Assembly (NCBI GenBank): GCA_036867785.1
Contig: CP145411.1
Coordinates: forward strand, 682,001 to 746,000
Direction: 5' to 3'
DNA from: Plasmodiophora brassicae
Taxonomy: Eukaryota; Endomyxa: Phytomyxea; Phytomyxea; Plasmodiophorida
Length of the DNA stretch: 64,000 bases
Numbering within the stretch: position 1 is the first letter of the stretch; each line of letters starts with the position of its first letter. The translations under genes were made by a program, and so were the position numbers. Positions 11,119 to 21,893 of the stretch are shown in pieces. Under the pieces are notes generated by a model, which saw nothing but the letters and a program-made list of their open reading frames with translations, did not search any database and had not been told where the DNA came from.

Positions 11119-11359
11119 GGAAATCACTCTTCAGCAACAAGCTATTCGACAAGCAGTACCCTCAGCAGCAGCAGCAGCAGCAGCAGCAACAGCAACATTT
11201 TCGCCAACAGCAGGTCGTCCTGTGTGTTGTTGACCAGCCAACGGTGTGCCCTGACGTTCAGTATCATAGCAAGCGCCACGATTCCAAGTGCAGCAGGTTC
11301 ATCAGCCTCGACAACAACACCCATCGCAGCAGTATCCCCAGCAGCAACATCGCGCTTAG
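10331..11359 (+). CDS. glutamine-rich, low-complexity (possibly nuclear) protein
   Basis: Three exons: 10331 to about 10735 (MKTRSQLTGTLPAFALQD...ALERE), a second from about 10792 (IQEQRHRSEQQKALREH...), and a third after a GTCGTC...CATAG intron (QAPRFQVQQVHQPRQQHPSQ), with TAG 11357-11359. The protein is dominated by Gln, Arg, Glu and His. There are long CAG/CAA runs at about 11056-11116 and 11164-11198, plus a short basic GKRKSF/KKRH stretch near residue 25 that could be a nuclear localisation signal. Glu/Gln/Arg heptad-like spacing suggests coiled coil. I recognise no folded domain. Both splice joins keep the Gln-rich frame, supporting real coding sequence. Repeat-length polymorphism would be expected. 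It might be a transcriptional cofactor, but that is a guess. Confidence 0.7.
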
Positions 11360-11442
11360 ACAGCAATGAGTCAATGAGATAGCAACATACCGTATACACA
11401 ATAGGAGTCTGCAACGAGTCCAAGATTGTTAAACGTGTTGTA

Positions 11443-14269
11443 TCAGATCTTGGGAAACTGAAGGACATGCGTTGGTGGTATGTTGAGCTCTTGGTTGATC
11501 TTCGACGACAGATACTGCTCGAGCAACAATTTCAGTTGCTCGTTCTGCTCGGTCAGCTGACGCGTCTCAGCAACAATCTCGGCGCGCTCGTTCAGGATCG
11601 TGTTGTACTCGAGTAACGACGACTCCAGTGCGTTCCACACCTGCGAAACACGGCGTTTCAGCGAACATGACCGATTACGTGCCCGTCACCAATCGAACCT
11701 TAATCTTCTGTGGGTCGATGACGTTCACCAGACGGGTCCAGAACTCTTTGTCGCGGTTCTTCTTGCGTTCACGCTTCTCGGCGTTCGACTTGTCGGTCTC
11801 ACCCGGCTCCGCCTGTTTGTCAGCAGCCGAATTGCCCGATGTTGACTTCGCCTGCCGGTTGGCAACATACTTTCGGATGACCTAATCCAAAGGCATTGTG
11901 ACTTCTAAGCATGCATTGACCCGTCGCTGAATCGCACCTTGAGGAAGTCGTTCGGGTGCACAATTGGGACTTGCGATGCGCCGGATTCATCGCCTTCGTT
12001 CGTTGCCGACCCGTCGTGCTGAAAGAACATTGACGCGATCTCGTCCAAATCGTCTTTGTCGTCTACACCCAACGCGCGAAGAATCGAATCGCACTGGTAT
12101 AGGAGACGCTCATTGTCGGGGAACTGGGCCACGGCTTCCTGCACCTTCGGGTCGATGAGGAACGCTGCCTCCACCGCCAGAATCGTTAGCACTTTTCGAA
12201 GGCGTACATCGGCCCTGTACAGCCGTTAATCGTACCCACAGCTGAATTGCTTACCGCGACGGCTTACTCCGAGGATGACAAGGCCTTGCCAGACGCAATA
12301 CGGTTAGCAAGGGGTCCATTCGAGGCCCCAGTCGTCGTCCCGTCCGACTCTTTCGTGGTGGTCGGCTCGATGGGGACGGGTTCTGCATTGGGATCAATGA
12401 TCAAGTCAATGTTGGGAGGCGCCTCCCATGGGATGCACAGAATCTGTTCATGGATGATCTTGTCGGCTTGGAGGATCTGATCACGTTTCAGCTATTGTCA
12501 TTGCCCCCACTGCGCCTGGACTCCGACCTTCTTTACCAGACCAACAATCGATTCCTGGTTCATTGTCCAGATGTCGTCATATTTCTTGCTGTCAACTTTC
12601 TCGAAATGCCTGGCATCATCGTTGAGCAGCAGTCATAAATCAAGCACGAACGCGGATACGCAAACCTGAACTTTCGCTGAAGCTCCTTGTACTGACGAGT
12701 GATGCGACTGTTACTAGTTAGGTGCGCTGCTAAATACGATACGTAGTCTGACAAGAACTGACCGGTACTCTTCGGTCAATTCGTGGTTCTCCTGCTTGAA
12801 GCGCTTGTCCTGTTCGGCATACTTCTGCTTTAGCGATCGCAGAGTCGCTGACAACCTGAAGCAGGGTTAGATTAGGATGGCGAACAGTTCTGTTTGCAGG
12901 CACCGTTTCAGCTTGCGCTTCTGATGGTCGACTGTATCCATGTTCTCTTTCTCGCGCTCCTTGAGAACCTGGAAGTTGTAGTTGAGCTTCTCAGTGTTCA
13001 GCTGGTACGTCGATCGCATCTCCTCGAGCTGCTGCTCGAGAAGCTGAACGTTGTTCTCCAGGTTCATCTTCAGCTTGTTGTAATCCTCCGTGTCTCGCAA
13101 ACGCAACTCATCTAGGTCATCTTGGTACTTCTGGTCCCGTTTCAGCTTTGAATCCAGGATCTGCAATTCCATGGCCCGCCGATTCTCGAAGCACTCATCG
13201 ATTTGGTTTCTGTTGCCTTCGAGCATCTGCCTGCGCAAGATCTGAGGGGCGGCAAGTTGGTATTCGGTATCCTCCAAACGTACTTGCGCTCCTCAAGAAA
13301 CGCTGCCTCGATGGTGTCGAGCTCCTGTTGGTAGCCCTGCTGGACGTTCTGGAACTGGGCATGCATCACATGGAGAAGCTCAGCGATCTGTGTCGGGGTC
13401 AGATCCGATGGTGGCTGGCAGAGCACCCATTGACCTCATTCTCCTGCGTTTTGATCAGGTTGGTGAACTCCTCTGACTTGGCGCGAACCTCGGCCTCGAG
13501 CTCTTCGTTGACCTGGACAGAGCTAGCACGTCAGCAGTGTCCACGTGTCCGACTGAACGCCTGGTGGTAGTACTCGGGCCTTGGCTTTGACGACTTTAGC
13601 GCACTGGTCCTCCTGTTTCTGGATCTCCTCAGCAATCTCCTGCGGGACTTTCAATTCGACTATGGCGGCCCATTTCGCGTCGATCTCCTCCATGATCGTC
13701 TGCGACTGCTCAGCCTCCTCTTCAAGCCTAACGCGCATCCAGTCAATAACGTTCGCTCGTCTACTAACAGCCACCGACCGCTTTGCTTGTTGGGCTTTGG
13801 TCCTGACATCAGCTTGGCGACGCTCATACTCTCGCTTATCGCTTCGTAACTGGATAGAAGTGACCTGCTTTCGAGCTTCAGTCTAAACGCAATTTGTCAG
13901 CGTCGTATCCTCCAGGAGTCGCCAAAGGGCAGAACCTGCAACTGGCCAATTCGGTTCCGAGAGGTCAGCAGGGCCGTCTTGGAGATCGACTTGCTGGCTT
14001 GTACTTCCCCGCTGGGGGACACAGTATCGTGGCCCTCGCCCTCTGCATCTGGTGGGACGAGCGCTCGCCAATTAGGAACGCGAGACATCCCCTGCAGCGT
14101 GTCGGGTACCCTGCTGATGCCGGCGGTTCTTGATGCGCTCCCAGCGCGCCGCCATGCGCTCATCGATGGTCGCCTTCGATGCGATGTCCATGACGCCGTC
14201 CAATGGGATGGCGACTGATCGAACCGTACCCGACGAGCGATCTTGACGACGAACGAGATCGCCACACAA
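11443..14269 (-). CDS. DRC1: dynein regulatory complex subunit 1 (DRC1/CCDC164)
   Basis: DRC1 is the nexin-link coiled-coil subunit that cross-bridges axonemal doublets and regulates inner dynein arms. The N-terminal exon has a RIKNRRHQQG-type basic stretch. The middle exons hold the conserved MEEIDAKWAAIVELKVPQEI and AEEIQKQEDQCAKVVKAKAR, then VEEELEAEVRAKSEEF-like and HAQFQNVQQGYQQELDTIEA, followed by a long coiled coil (ENNVQLLEQQLEEMRSTYQL). The C-terminal exon is MWNALESSLLEYNTILNERA with LLEQYLSSKINQELNIPPTH, the family's hallmark end. At least seven introns are needed. The stop is at 11443-11445. The start is uncertain: Met at 14269 or 14191. Together with BBS2 it points to a motile cilium. 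Confidence 0.88.
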
Positions 14270-14360
14270 TCATACCGGTTGCAAGTCGCCAGCCGGCGCG
14301 CGCCGAAAGAGACGTGCATGAAATATTACAATATTGAATTAATGGATCTGGCCGATATTA

Positions 14361-14715
14361 TTAGGTGCCGATGATGAGTGATTGTGCCCAGGGAGACGAC
14401 AGGTTCGCGTAGAAGGTGACCAGCCAGGCAATCCAGATAGCTACGAACGCTGCTAGGGCAACTTGAGATCGCGTGACGTCTAACATGACGAATTAGAGGA
14501 GCGTCAGATGGCAATTTGGCGAGCGATGCAATACATTTCGCAGCAGTGGTGGCGCGACGGTGCAGAGCAATGTTGATGCACCAGACGACGGGGAGCACGA
14601 GCACGCCGCTCCACAATAGTTTCCGCGACGCCGCCGCCGTCTGCCGGGCACGGACCGTGTTGATATCGGCCTCGACGGGAACGACGACGTCATTGTCCGC
14701 ATCAGCGCCCTCCAT
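14361..14715 (-). CDS. PSENEN: PEN-2, gamma-secretase subunit
   Basis: PEN-2 is the smallest subunit of gamma-secretase and is needed for presenilin endoproteolysis. Exon 1 begins MEGADADNDVVVPVEADINT and reaches the first hydrophobic segment, LLWSGVLVLPVVWCINI, matching the family's GGF-x-LPxLWxVN pattern. A GTATTG...CCTAG intron of about 68 nt joins AAK to SAFVAIWIAWLVTFYANLSS, the second membrane segment, and the protein ends PWAQSLIIGT at TAA 14361-14363. The protein is slightly shorter than animal PEN-2 because it lacks the C-terminal DYLSF-type tail. Presenilin, nicastrin and APH-1 are not in this window. An upstream Met at 14763 lies in a CA-repeat-encoded Cys/Val run and is rejected as the start. 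Confidence 0.87.
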
Positions 14716-14737
14716 CGGCACAGCCGCGCGCGCGCCC

Positions 14738-14764
14738 GCCCGCCCGCACACACACACACACACA
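14738..14764 (+). repeat. GC/CA microsatellite
   Basis: A cgcccg tract followed by (CA)8-9 lies just upstream of the PEN-2 start. It is a simple repeat, probably in the 5'UTR or promoter. Confidence 0.8.
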
Positions 14765-14980
14765 GACCGGCGCGATATGGCCCGATGCCAGTCAGCCGGT
14801 CACTGCAGACCGAATTAGAACGCCGTCGCAACCTGCGCACAATGCCTCGCCGAAGACGCCGTCCACTGCATTCGACTTAGGTACATTTGCTGTCTATTCT
14901 ATTCGAAGTCCCGAAGGCGCTGCATTGCGGGGGATGACATACTAGGTCGGTCGTGTTTGATACACTGGAATCAGGTCGTG

Positions 14981-15439
14981 TCACAGGAGGTGCGCTCGCG
15001 TCGCGCCGGTGTCCTGGGTGGGCGCCCTCTCGTCCGAGATGATGTCCATAAGGAAATCGAAGCGCTCGTCGGATCGGATCACTGTGGTTAAATCGCTCCT
15101 CTGCAGCGTACAGTCAGGATTACGCGAACCTGCGGGTAAGCACCTTGTTTACCTGCAGCGTTCGCCGCGCGTTCCGTTTCGCTTCGTCCCATGTCTGCCT
15201 AGTCAGCGACGTAATGAACAGGGTACACGCCTTGGCAACGAGACTTGGCGCCTCCGCGCTGATCATCTAGCGGACCATGAGCAATAGTGCACCAGTAGCT
15301 ATCGCCTGCACCAGACCTTCACATCGCCATCGCGCTTCATGATGGTCTTGATGCGAGCGAGCGGTATTTCTGATCGTCCGCGCTGCGAATCGTCGTCGAA
15401 ATCGGATTGGCCGGTCGCGGTCACACCGTCAAACTGCAT
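14981..15439 (-). CDS. NF-YC / HAP5 histone-fold transcription factor
   Basis: NF-YC pairs with NF-YB through a histone fold and, with NF-YA, binds CCAAT boxes. Three exons give IPLARIKTIMKRDGDVK, then MISAEAPSLVAKACTLFITS with LTRQTWDEAKRNARRTLQ, then RSDLTTVIRSDERFDFLMDI. This follows the NF-YC core closely (LPLARIKKIMK, ISAEAP, RRTLQ, DFLID). Introns are GTCTGG...CGCTAG and GTAAAC...CTGCAG; the stop is at 14981-14983. The acidic leader ends DDDSQRGRSE. The start may be 15439 or the upstream in-frame Met at 15517. The protein is compact, with no Gln-rich activation region. A CHRAC/DPB-type histone-fold partner is a less likely alternative because the RRTLQR and FDFL motifs are specific. Confidence 0.85.
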
Positions 15440-15517
15440 CGAATCGACCAAAACGTCCCGCCGTCGAGCGATCCACAACCTAGCTGTCTGATCGGACGTC
15501 TTATCGGCCGAGACCAC

Positions 15518-15872
15518 GCCTGCGTTTCTGCCGTATGCCCCGCACAGGTACCACTAGTGGCGCACGAGCAGGGTTGGGTCATTATGACCGACGCACCTGC
15601 CGACTTGGACACGCCGATGAGCTTTGTGCAGGTGTAAGTACGATGCGTTATCATTGCACTTCGCGTACCGACTCATCAACTAACACGTACGTGGGCAGAG
15701 ATGCACCCAATGCAGCGGTCTTGTTAATGGGACGCATATCCGACGTGGCAGGGTTTAACAAACCCGGGAGAGCCTATGTATCACGGACAGAGGCCTGATG
15801 CAGAACGCTGTCTACCGCATCGATCGTCGTCACTGATTGGCATCGCAGAATCTGTAATGGACGACAACCCGC
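15518..15872. other. intergenic / unsupported coding
   Basis: A possible two-exon plus-strand reading (Met near 15584, GTAAGT-like donor near 15637, acceptor near 15700) gives about 45 residues with no recognisable content. I do not call a gene here. Confidence 0.3.
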
Positions 15873-16233
15873 TGCGCAGTCGCCTGCACTAGTGGGCGTA
15901 CAACATCCGGACCGCCGGGCCCACTCGCTGACGAAGACGTTGTCGAGCCGTTCCTGTTCCGCGAAGCTCGCAACGAAGCAGCGTTCTTCGACGGCATCGT
16001 GCGGACGGCGTATTCGGTCATTCAGGCTCACAAGATCGGACATCTGGTGTCGACCGGGCTTCACAACCGTTCCCTACGCAACTGCGCTTTCAACCTCGGC
16101 CTGCTTCATGCAGATCTGGCGCCCGCCGCCATTTCGATGCACGGCGGCTGGGGTGACGCAACCTTGACCAAGGGCAAGAACGGAAGAGGCGCCGAGACAG
16201 TGTAACATGTCTTCATCCAGACCGAAAATGATT
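15873..16233 (+). repeat. left arm of inverted duplication
   Basis: About 360 bp running from ctgcgcagtcgcctgcac to catccagaccgaaaatgatt. It is the diverged reverse complement of 16343-16698, roughly 90% identical by eye. The innermost 29 bp of the two arms are identical. Confidence 0.85.
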
Positions 16234-16342
16234 GTGTGCGCGCGCCATCAGGAAATGCCCGGACCTGAACACAGGCGGTCGGCTACCGCCCTCCGATAAG
16301 GCCTGGCCAGCCGATGACTGGAGGCGTCAGCTTGCGCACATC

Positions 16343-16698
16343 AATCATTTTCGGTCTGGATGAAGACATGCTACGCCGTCTCGGTGTCTCTTCCGTTCTC
16401 GCCCTTCGGTCCAGGTTGCGTCACCCCAGCCGCGAAATGGCGGCGGGCGCCAGATCTGCATGAAGCAGGCCGAGGTTGAACGCGCAGTTCCGTAGGGAAC
16501 GGTTGTGAAGCCCCGGTCCACACCAGATGTCAGATCTTGTGGACCGAATACGCCGCCTGCATGATGTCGTCGAAGAACGCTGCTTCGTTGCGAGGTTCGC
16601 GGAACATGAACGGTTCGACGATGTCTTCGTCAGCGAGTGGGCCCGACGGTCCGGATGTTGTACGCCCACGAGTGCAGGTGACTGCGCAGGAGCTCGTT
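16343..16698 (-). repeat. right arm of inverted duplication
   Basis: The partner arm of 15873-16233, separated by about 110 bp of unrelated sequence. Small length differences between the arms show that they have diverged since duplication. Confidence 0.85.
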
Positions 16699-17659
16699 GA
16701 CGGCCGCCGACCACTCTGAGCCCAAGCACGTACAGCACAACGACACGCGGCGCGTCCAGAACACCAGGTCGACATGCAACTGGCTCAGGTACTGCTTGAT
16801 TGTGTCGCTCTTGCACTTGAGCGTCTTCCGGACCCATGTGAAGAAACGCGCAAACAGTCGCTACCCGCGTCGGCGCGGACATCCTTCAGGCACAGGTCGT
16901 CGTATGACAGCGGTGCTGGCGGCCTGCGTCGCGATGTCAGGACCAAAGCCCACATTACCGTGCAGGTTGTACACACCTCCGCGACGTTCGGCTTGCAAGA
17001 AATCGTTGAGCTTCGTGCGCGGCGTCCTGGACGTTGTTGGACGCTTTGAGCGGGACGCCGGGGACGGCGGCAACGGCGCGTTGGGATTTATAGGACCATC
17101 TTGCCGTCCTCGGCCTCCGAAATCATCGGCAGTGGTCGGGTAGGGCACGCTTTCCATTCGTTGTTGCTGATGAACGCAACACCGTCTCGTTAGTCTGATA
17201 CAAATGATTTGGTGGCAGCCGCAGCCTGTCCCAGCCCCGGTGCCCGTCTGGACGATGGTTGGCCCCAGCCACTGAGGCAATGTCCCCGCATCCAGAAAAT
17301 TTTCGTTGGGTACCACAAGGTCGCGCTGGCCATACAGCTGTGTTACAACAACGGGCTGCTCACAGCATCTAGCGCCAGGATAAACCGGATTTAGTGGGAA
17401 TATCCCGTAGATCCCGCGCCCATCCCGTGCCGGGCCGATTTACGTATACAATCATCCCCGGTATCAGATGCGTGTGTGCCAGCTGCCCCACATAGTGTAA
17501 GTATTATCGTTTAACCTGCTGACCGGCAACATCAGGAGCAGCCGCGGATATCCGCCGGAATGGTTGTCGAGCGAACGCAGGGGGCCGCCCTGGACCCAAG
17601 CCCCCAGGGATGTGACGCGAGTCACGAAAATTCTGCCTGGCGAACTTGCAGTTGCCAAA

Positions 17660-19421
17660 ATGATTTGGTTGACATGGGTGGCGCTGGCGGTCGCCGCGAT
17701 CATGGCGTGGTATACGCGACCAGCGCGGCGTGTGAGGGACCTTCCGCAGGTCCCGGCGTCGTCATGGATCAATGGGAACATTAGTGAGTTCCTGAGGTTC
17801 GGCGAGCTGGCGTGCGAGAAGGCATGGGCGAGCATATACGGGCCTGTCTGCGTGTTTAGACTGGGTCGGGAGCCCAGCGTGCTCGTGTCCGATGCAGAGC
17901 TGGCCAAGGAGATCATGACGAATGGGACCGTCTGGACGATTCGACCGGATTTCCGGATGATCTTCAGACCACCGGATAACATTCTGTGGGCTAATGGGTC
18001 GAGGTGGAAATTCCTTCGTAATGCAACATTGCCGTGCTTCCAGCCGAGTAAACTAGCGGGGTTCGGGCCGCTCATGAACCGATGCGCGAAGGACATCGAA
18101 GACGTCTTTGAGAAGGCCGCTGACTCGAGCACAGTGGTCGACATGGTGAAATGGTATAAGAGTATGACATTGGACGTCATTGGAAGCGCTGCATTTGGGC
18201 AAGAATTCCACACGGTAGGTGCAACGCAAGGCTGAGGCGCTGTACTTACTGTTTGCCTGTCTTTTCAAAGGTCGCTGGACCAGGATGCCCCATCTCTGGC
18301 GCGGCAGGCACGTTGATGAAGCTACATCATGCGCGAGCCAACACGTATTGGTTGACGTTCTTGTCCTCAGTCGTCCGCCTGCCGGTACAAATTATGCTAT
18401 CCTGACTGCAATGAAGGTTTAATGGGTGGTATCAGAAACCGTTCGCTCGGTTTATGCCGTCATTCAAACCGGTGGTGAAACATGTTCGTGTTCTTGAGAA
18501 GTGGATCGAAGACACGATCGTAGACCGCCAGTCGGACGTGTCGAAAGCGAAGCACGATTTCCTGACTCTGATGGTGGAGGCGGTGGACCCACAGACGCAC
18601 AAGGGCCTGACCCTGAAACAGATTCAAGAGAACTCTCGCCTGTTCCTCTTTGCAGGTCAGCGTCTAGCGCCAGCTATGTATGCCATGTACCACTATTCTA
18701 ATGGTAATGTTGCAGGACACGAAACCACTGCGTTATCGTTAGCGCTCGTGATGTTCCATTTGGCAGCCAACCCAGACGTCAAGCAAAAGGTGTTCGATGA
18801 GGTCGATTCGTTAAAGTCCAAAGAAGCTGTGGAAACGGTTGACGAGCACGAATACCTCGGCTGGGTCATCAACGAGTCGATGCGAATGTGCTCGGTTGTG
18901 CCTGTAGTTGGGCGGGCTCCAGTCTGCGACACTGTCATTGGAAACGGGCGATACGTCATCCCAGCCGGAACGACGGTCCTCATATCTTGTGAGAATATTC
19001 ACCATGAACCGAAGTACTGGGAAGAGCCCGAGGCATTCCGCCCTGAAAGGTTTGATCCGGCCTCCAAGGAAGCCCAACAACGTCATAAGTTCGCGTTCTT
19101 ACCATTTGGAGGTGGCCCTCGACAATGTACGTATTGCCCTTGGTCCGACGCCTGTCAATCGTATGCTGATATTGCGGAACAGGTATTGGGATGAGGTTCG
19201 CGCTGTTGGAAATGAAAGTGACGCTGATACGTATCCTTCGCCGTTTCGGTATGAAGTCGTTGACTGTATCGACGCTGAAGTAGGCTAACGTGAATCGAAC
19301 CGTAGATTTCGCAGTCGATGAGAAAACGATTGTTCCGCTCAAGGCACAGTTCTTCATCACCCTTAATTTTCCAGACGGAATCCATTTCCGTGTTTGCCGT
19401 CGTCGGGGTGTAACGGCATAA
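17660..19421 (+). CDS. cytochrome P450 (microsomal type)
   Basis: A haem-thiolate monooxygenase anchored to the ER. The start MIWLTWVALAVAAIMAWYTR is a signal anchor, followed by the proline hinge region LPQVPAS. Exons then carry the C-helix WKFLRNATLPCFQP, the I-helix AGHETTALSLALVM (made by splicing out the intron after LFLFA), the K-helix E-x-x-R in VINESMRMC, the meander PERFDP, and the haem loop FLPFGGGPRQC. The Cys codon is completed across an intron as RQ-C-IGMRFALLEMKVTLI. A last intron, GTATGA...CCGTAG (57 nt), restores the usual C-terminus FDFAVDEKTIVPLKAQFFIT. Ignoring it would put a stop just after the haem loop. All catalytic motifs are intact. The clan resembles CYP4/CYP3-like eukaryotic P450s; the substrate is unknown. 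Confidence 0.92.
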
Positions 19422-19704
19422 AATAATTTGCACCCCAGAATGACCCTGTGTCAGCGATACGACGTAATCCAGATTGATAGCCAGCCCGTAGAACCCGGCC
19501 GGGATGGCGATCTCCTTTGCCGTCCCGTTACAAACATGTACCATCATTTGTCGTTCGTCGAAGGCGCGTGTGTGCATTGACCTGGTGCGTATACACAGAA
19601 ACGTTTTATGTGTCAAGTGTATCCAAATAATACTATTAGAGTAGAACGAGTTTGCCAACAAAGACGATCGCAATATTTCAGCGGTTCATGTCATGTAGAT
19701 GTCG

Positions 19705-21209
19705 TCACAGTACGTCGAACGAGAATGGGCCTGCTTCAAAAGGGACGCCGCGAATGGCGAGACGAGATGACGAGCTCTGCGCATAGATGTACAGGACGAC
19801 GCATGCGGTAGCGGCAAGTACTGACGACAAAGTCATGACCGAGATGTCGAAAGAGTCCCAGGATGACGACCGCTGAGGAAACAAGGTCGGAATTGCATGC
19901 ATAGTAGTACGCCAGGGAATATGCCACGTGCGCTTCTTAATCCACCGCCACGGCTTCGCTCCAACAAGGGCACTGCCAGCAAGAATCCCAGCAACTGGAG
20001 TCTGAGGACACGAACGAGAATTAGAACGTTGGACCAGTAGGTGTAACGCTGTTGCATACCAACGACGTCTCACTTGCAGGTTCGGTCGTTGACCTAAAAA
20101 CAGTGTTAACGACCATAGGTGGAACGACGGCGGCCGTCAGCAAGCCGGCCACTCGCGCCGGGGACACAAGCGAAAGCCACGTGCTCTTCCGGTCGGTGGG
20201 GCTCGACCTGATTCCTGAAACGCGACTTGACGGATGTGGCGTGGACGAACGCGAGGGAGATCGGCCAGACAGCGATGTGTCGATGTGCTCATAGCCCATG
20301 CGAGATATTGCCCGACGTATAGGACGAGGAGCCATAGGCGTAACTTTGTACAAATCCTCCTGGTACAGCAATCCACGATCTGGCGTTCGTCTGATCCGCG
20401 GAGGCGTTATCGCGATATCTCCAGTTTTCAGAGGTGAAGGGGCAGTGGGCGACGACGTGTTACCCGAAGCATTGAAGTCCCCACGTTTGTCACCGGAATA
20501 GCCATCCGCGGTCGAAATTCGAACGCGCTTGATTTGCCTTGCACCACGCTCCCGCACAGACGCACCCGGCTGTGGAGATAGGTTAAAAGCATTCCAAATA
20601 CTGTACAGGGGCGTGTACCTGTTGGGCAATATCGCCTGCAGTGCCATCATGTGTACATGAAGGATCCGTGGAAGACTTTGCATGGGCAAAGTCGGCTATT
20701 CCGTCGGGGACCGTCTCTGAAAGCATGGGTTTCGCGGAAGCGCTGGGCGCGGCTGGCGGCGCTTTTCCAGAGGGGGTAAAGCGAAGCAATGCTGGTGGCA
20801 CATCTGCCACGGATGACAAGGGCGGAGAGATTGCTGTTTGGATCGCCTCTAAGTTCGCACCGAGCCTCGTTACCAAGTTGTTGTGGCTCTCACGCGGATT
20901 CACGCGTTCAGACTCTGTCCCGTTTGAGGGATCATCAGGTTGCCTAGGCTGCATAATTTGCTGCTGGACGAACGCATCGACATCGAAATTACTCTGTGGC
21001 CTAGCTCGAGATGCTTCACGTCGGATACGGAGAATCTCGTGCTTCAACAGCGATTTCGACAGTGGACGCCCACCAGGTCGACGTGAGCTCTTCGACCTTG
21101 TCGACATCCGGAAGTACGATGGCGAAACAACGTCGGCTCTGGCAAGCACGGATACCAGAATCTGAGCGACTACTACCAGGAAGATCAACCACACACGCCG
21201 CCGCGGCAT
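19705..21209 (-). CDS. unknown secretory/membrane protein with signal peptide and three hydrophobic segments
   Basis: Three exons. The first begins MPRRRVWLIFLVVVAQILVS, a typical signal peptide or anchor. It continues with a Ser/Arg-rich region (MSTRSKSSRRPGGRPLSKSL) and ends AGDIAQQ at a GTACAC donor. The 47-nt-class intron joins to PGASVRERGARQIKRV. This exon holds TPPRIRRTPDRGLLYQEDLY, then a hydrophobic segment VAGLLTAAVVPPMVVNTVF. After a second intron come TPVAGILAGSALVGAKPW and a further membrane segment, MTLSSVLAATACVVLYIYAQ. The stop is at 19705-19707. I recognise no domain. The middle is basic and Ser/Thr-rich, possibly cytosolic. It lies tail-to-tail with the P450, whose ORF end is 284 bp away. 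Confidence 0.65.
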
Positions 21210-21893
21210 CCCGACGATTGCAGGCAGACCTGCCCTCGGCGTTGAGTGACGCACCCTTCGCACTATTCTGCGCGGAGTACTCGGGTAGTTGCGTCGACAG
21301 AAATAGTACAGGGCGCACTCGGTTGCCGAAGACTGTCGGAACTCTCCGAGTCCGACACCGTCAAGCTTCGACCCCAGCCTCGACCCCAAGTATGGCGTTC
21401 ATGTCCCTGCCATATTTCCATGGTCTTTCGTACCACAAGGTACTGAGCGTCCTCTGCCCGGTTGGTATCCTTGGACATGTGACAGCGTCGCCAAGCAATG
21501 AAACCTCGCGCGGTTCGCCTCTCGGACGCAACATCATGAGAACTCTGTCGGCGTGATCAAGTCAGCGGTATTTGTTCTGTCGGCGTGACTAAGCCAGCGG
21601 TATTTGTTCTGTCGCCGTGATTTAAGCCAGCGGTATTTGTTCTGTCGCCGAGAGCTCAGCAGTCAGTACTGCACCAACAACCCGGGTTTCAAGTTGCCCC
21701 GCTGGGGTGTCCCGTGTGTTGTCCCGGTCCGAAGTGGACGTGGCGACGCTCACTTGGTCCGTTTTTGGACGCGGTCCCTCAGTGGCAGTGGCGGTATAGG
21801 CCGTGCGTGACGTCGTGGCTCGTTGGGGGCGTGACGGGTTGCGGTGCCATCATTCGGATAACGTTCGGGTAGTTTCCAGAACATTCATCGAGC
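21210..21893. other. intergenic region with short tandem repeat
   Basis: About 680 bp between divergent genes. It contains the roughly 33-bp repeat at 21552-21655 listed separately; otherwise I see nothing. The stretch presumably holds both promoters. Confidence 0.5.
21552..21655 (+). repeat. approximately 33-bp tandem repeat, three units
   Basis: Three consecutive units share aagccagcggtatttgttct followed by gtcggcgtga or gtcgccgtga. The first unit has aagtcagcgg and a fourth is only partial. Confidence 0.85.

Larger units (their letters stand above)
15873..17300 (-). mobile_element. decayed tyrosine-recombinase-like element with a large inverted duplication
   Basis: The minus-strand stretch 17300-16378 encodes, in broken form, a core-binding-like region (DTIKQYLSQLHVDLV) and a C-terminal part with GLHNRSLRNCAFNLGLLHAD and, in the other copy, AISMHGGW. 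The H-x-x-R...GGW arrangement resembles the catalytic half of tyrosine recombinases such as those of Crypton DNA transposons. A second copy of the C-terminal part lies in the opposite orientation at 15873-16233. The two arms face each other across about 110 bp. The element is broken in several places and looks moderately old. Family assignment is tentative; a DIRS-type source cannot be excluded. Confidence 0.5.

Noticed and set aside
19240-19290. Premature stop making the P450 end just after the haem loop
   Set aside because: It lies inside a 57-nt intron with a GTATGA donor; splicing restores the conserved C-terminus.
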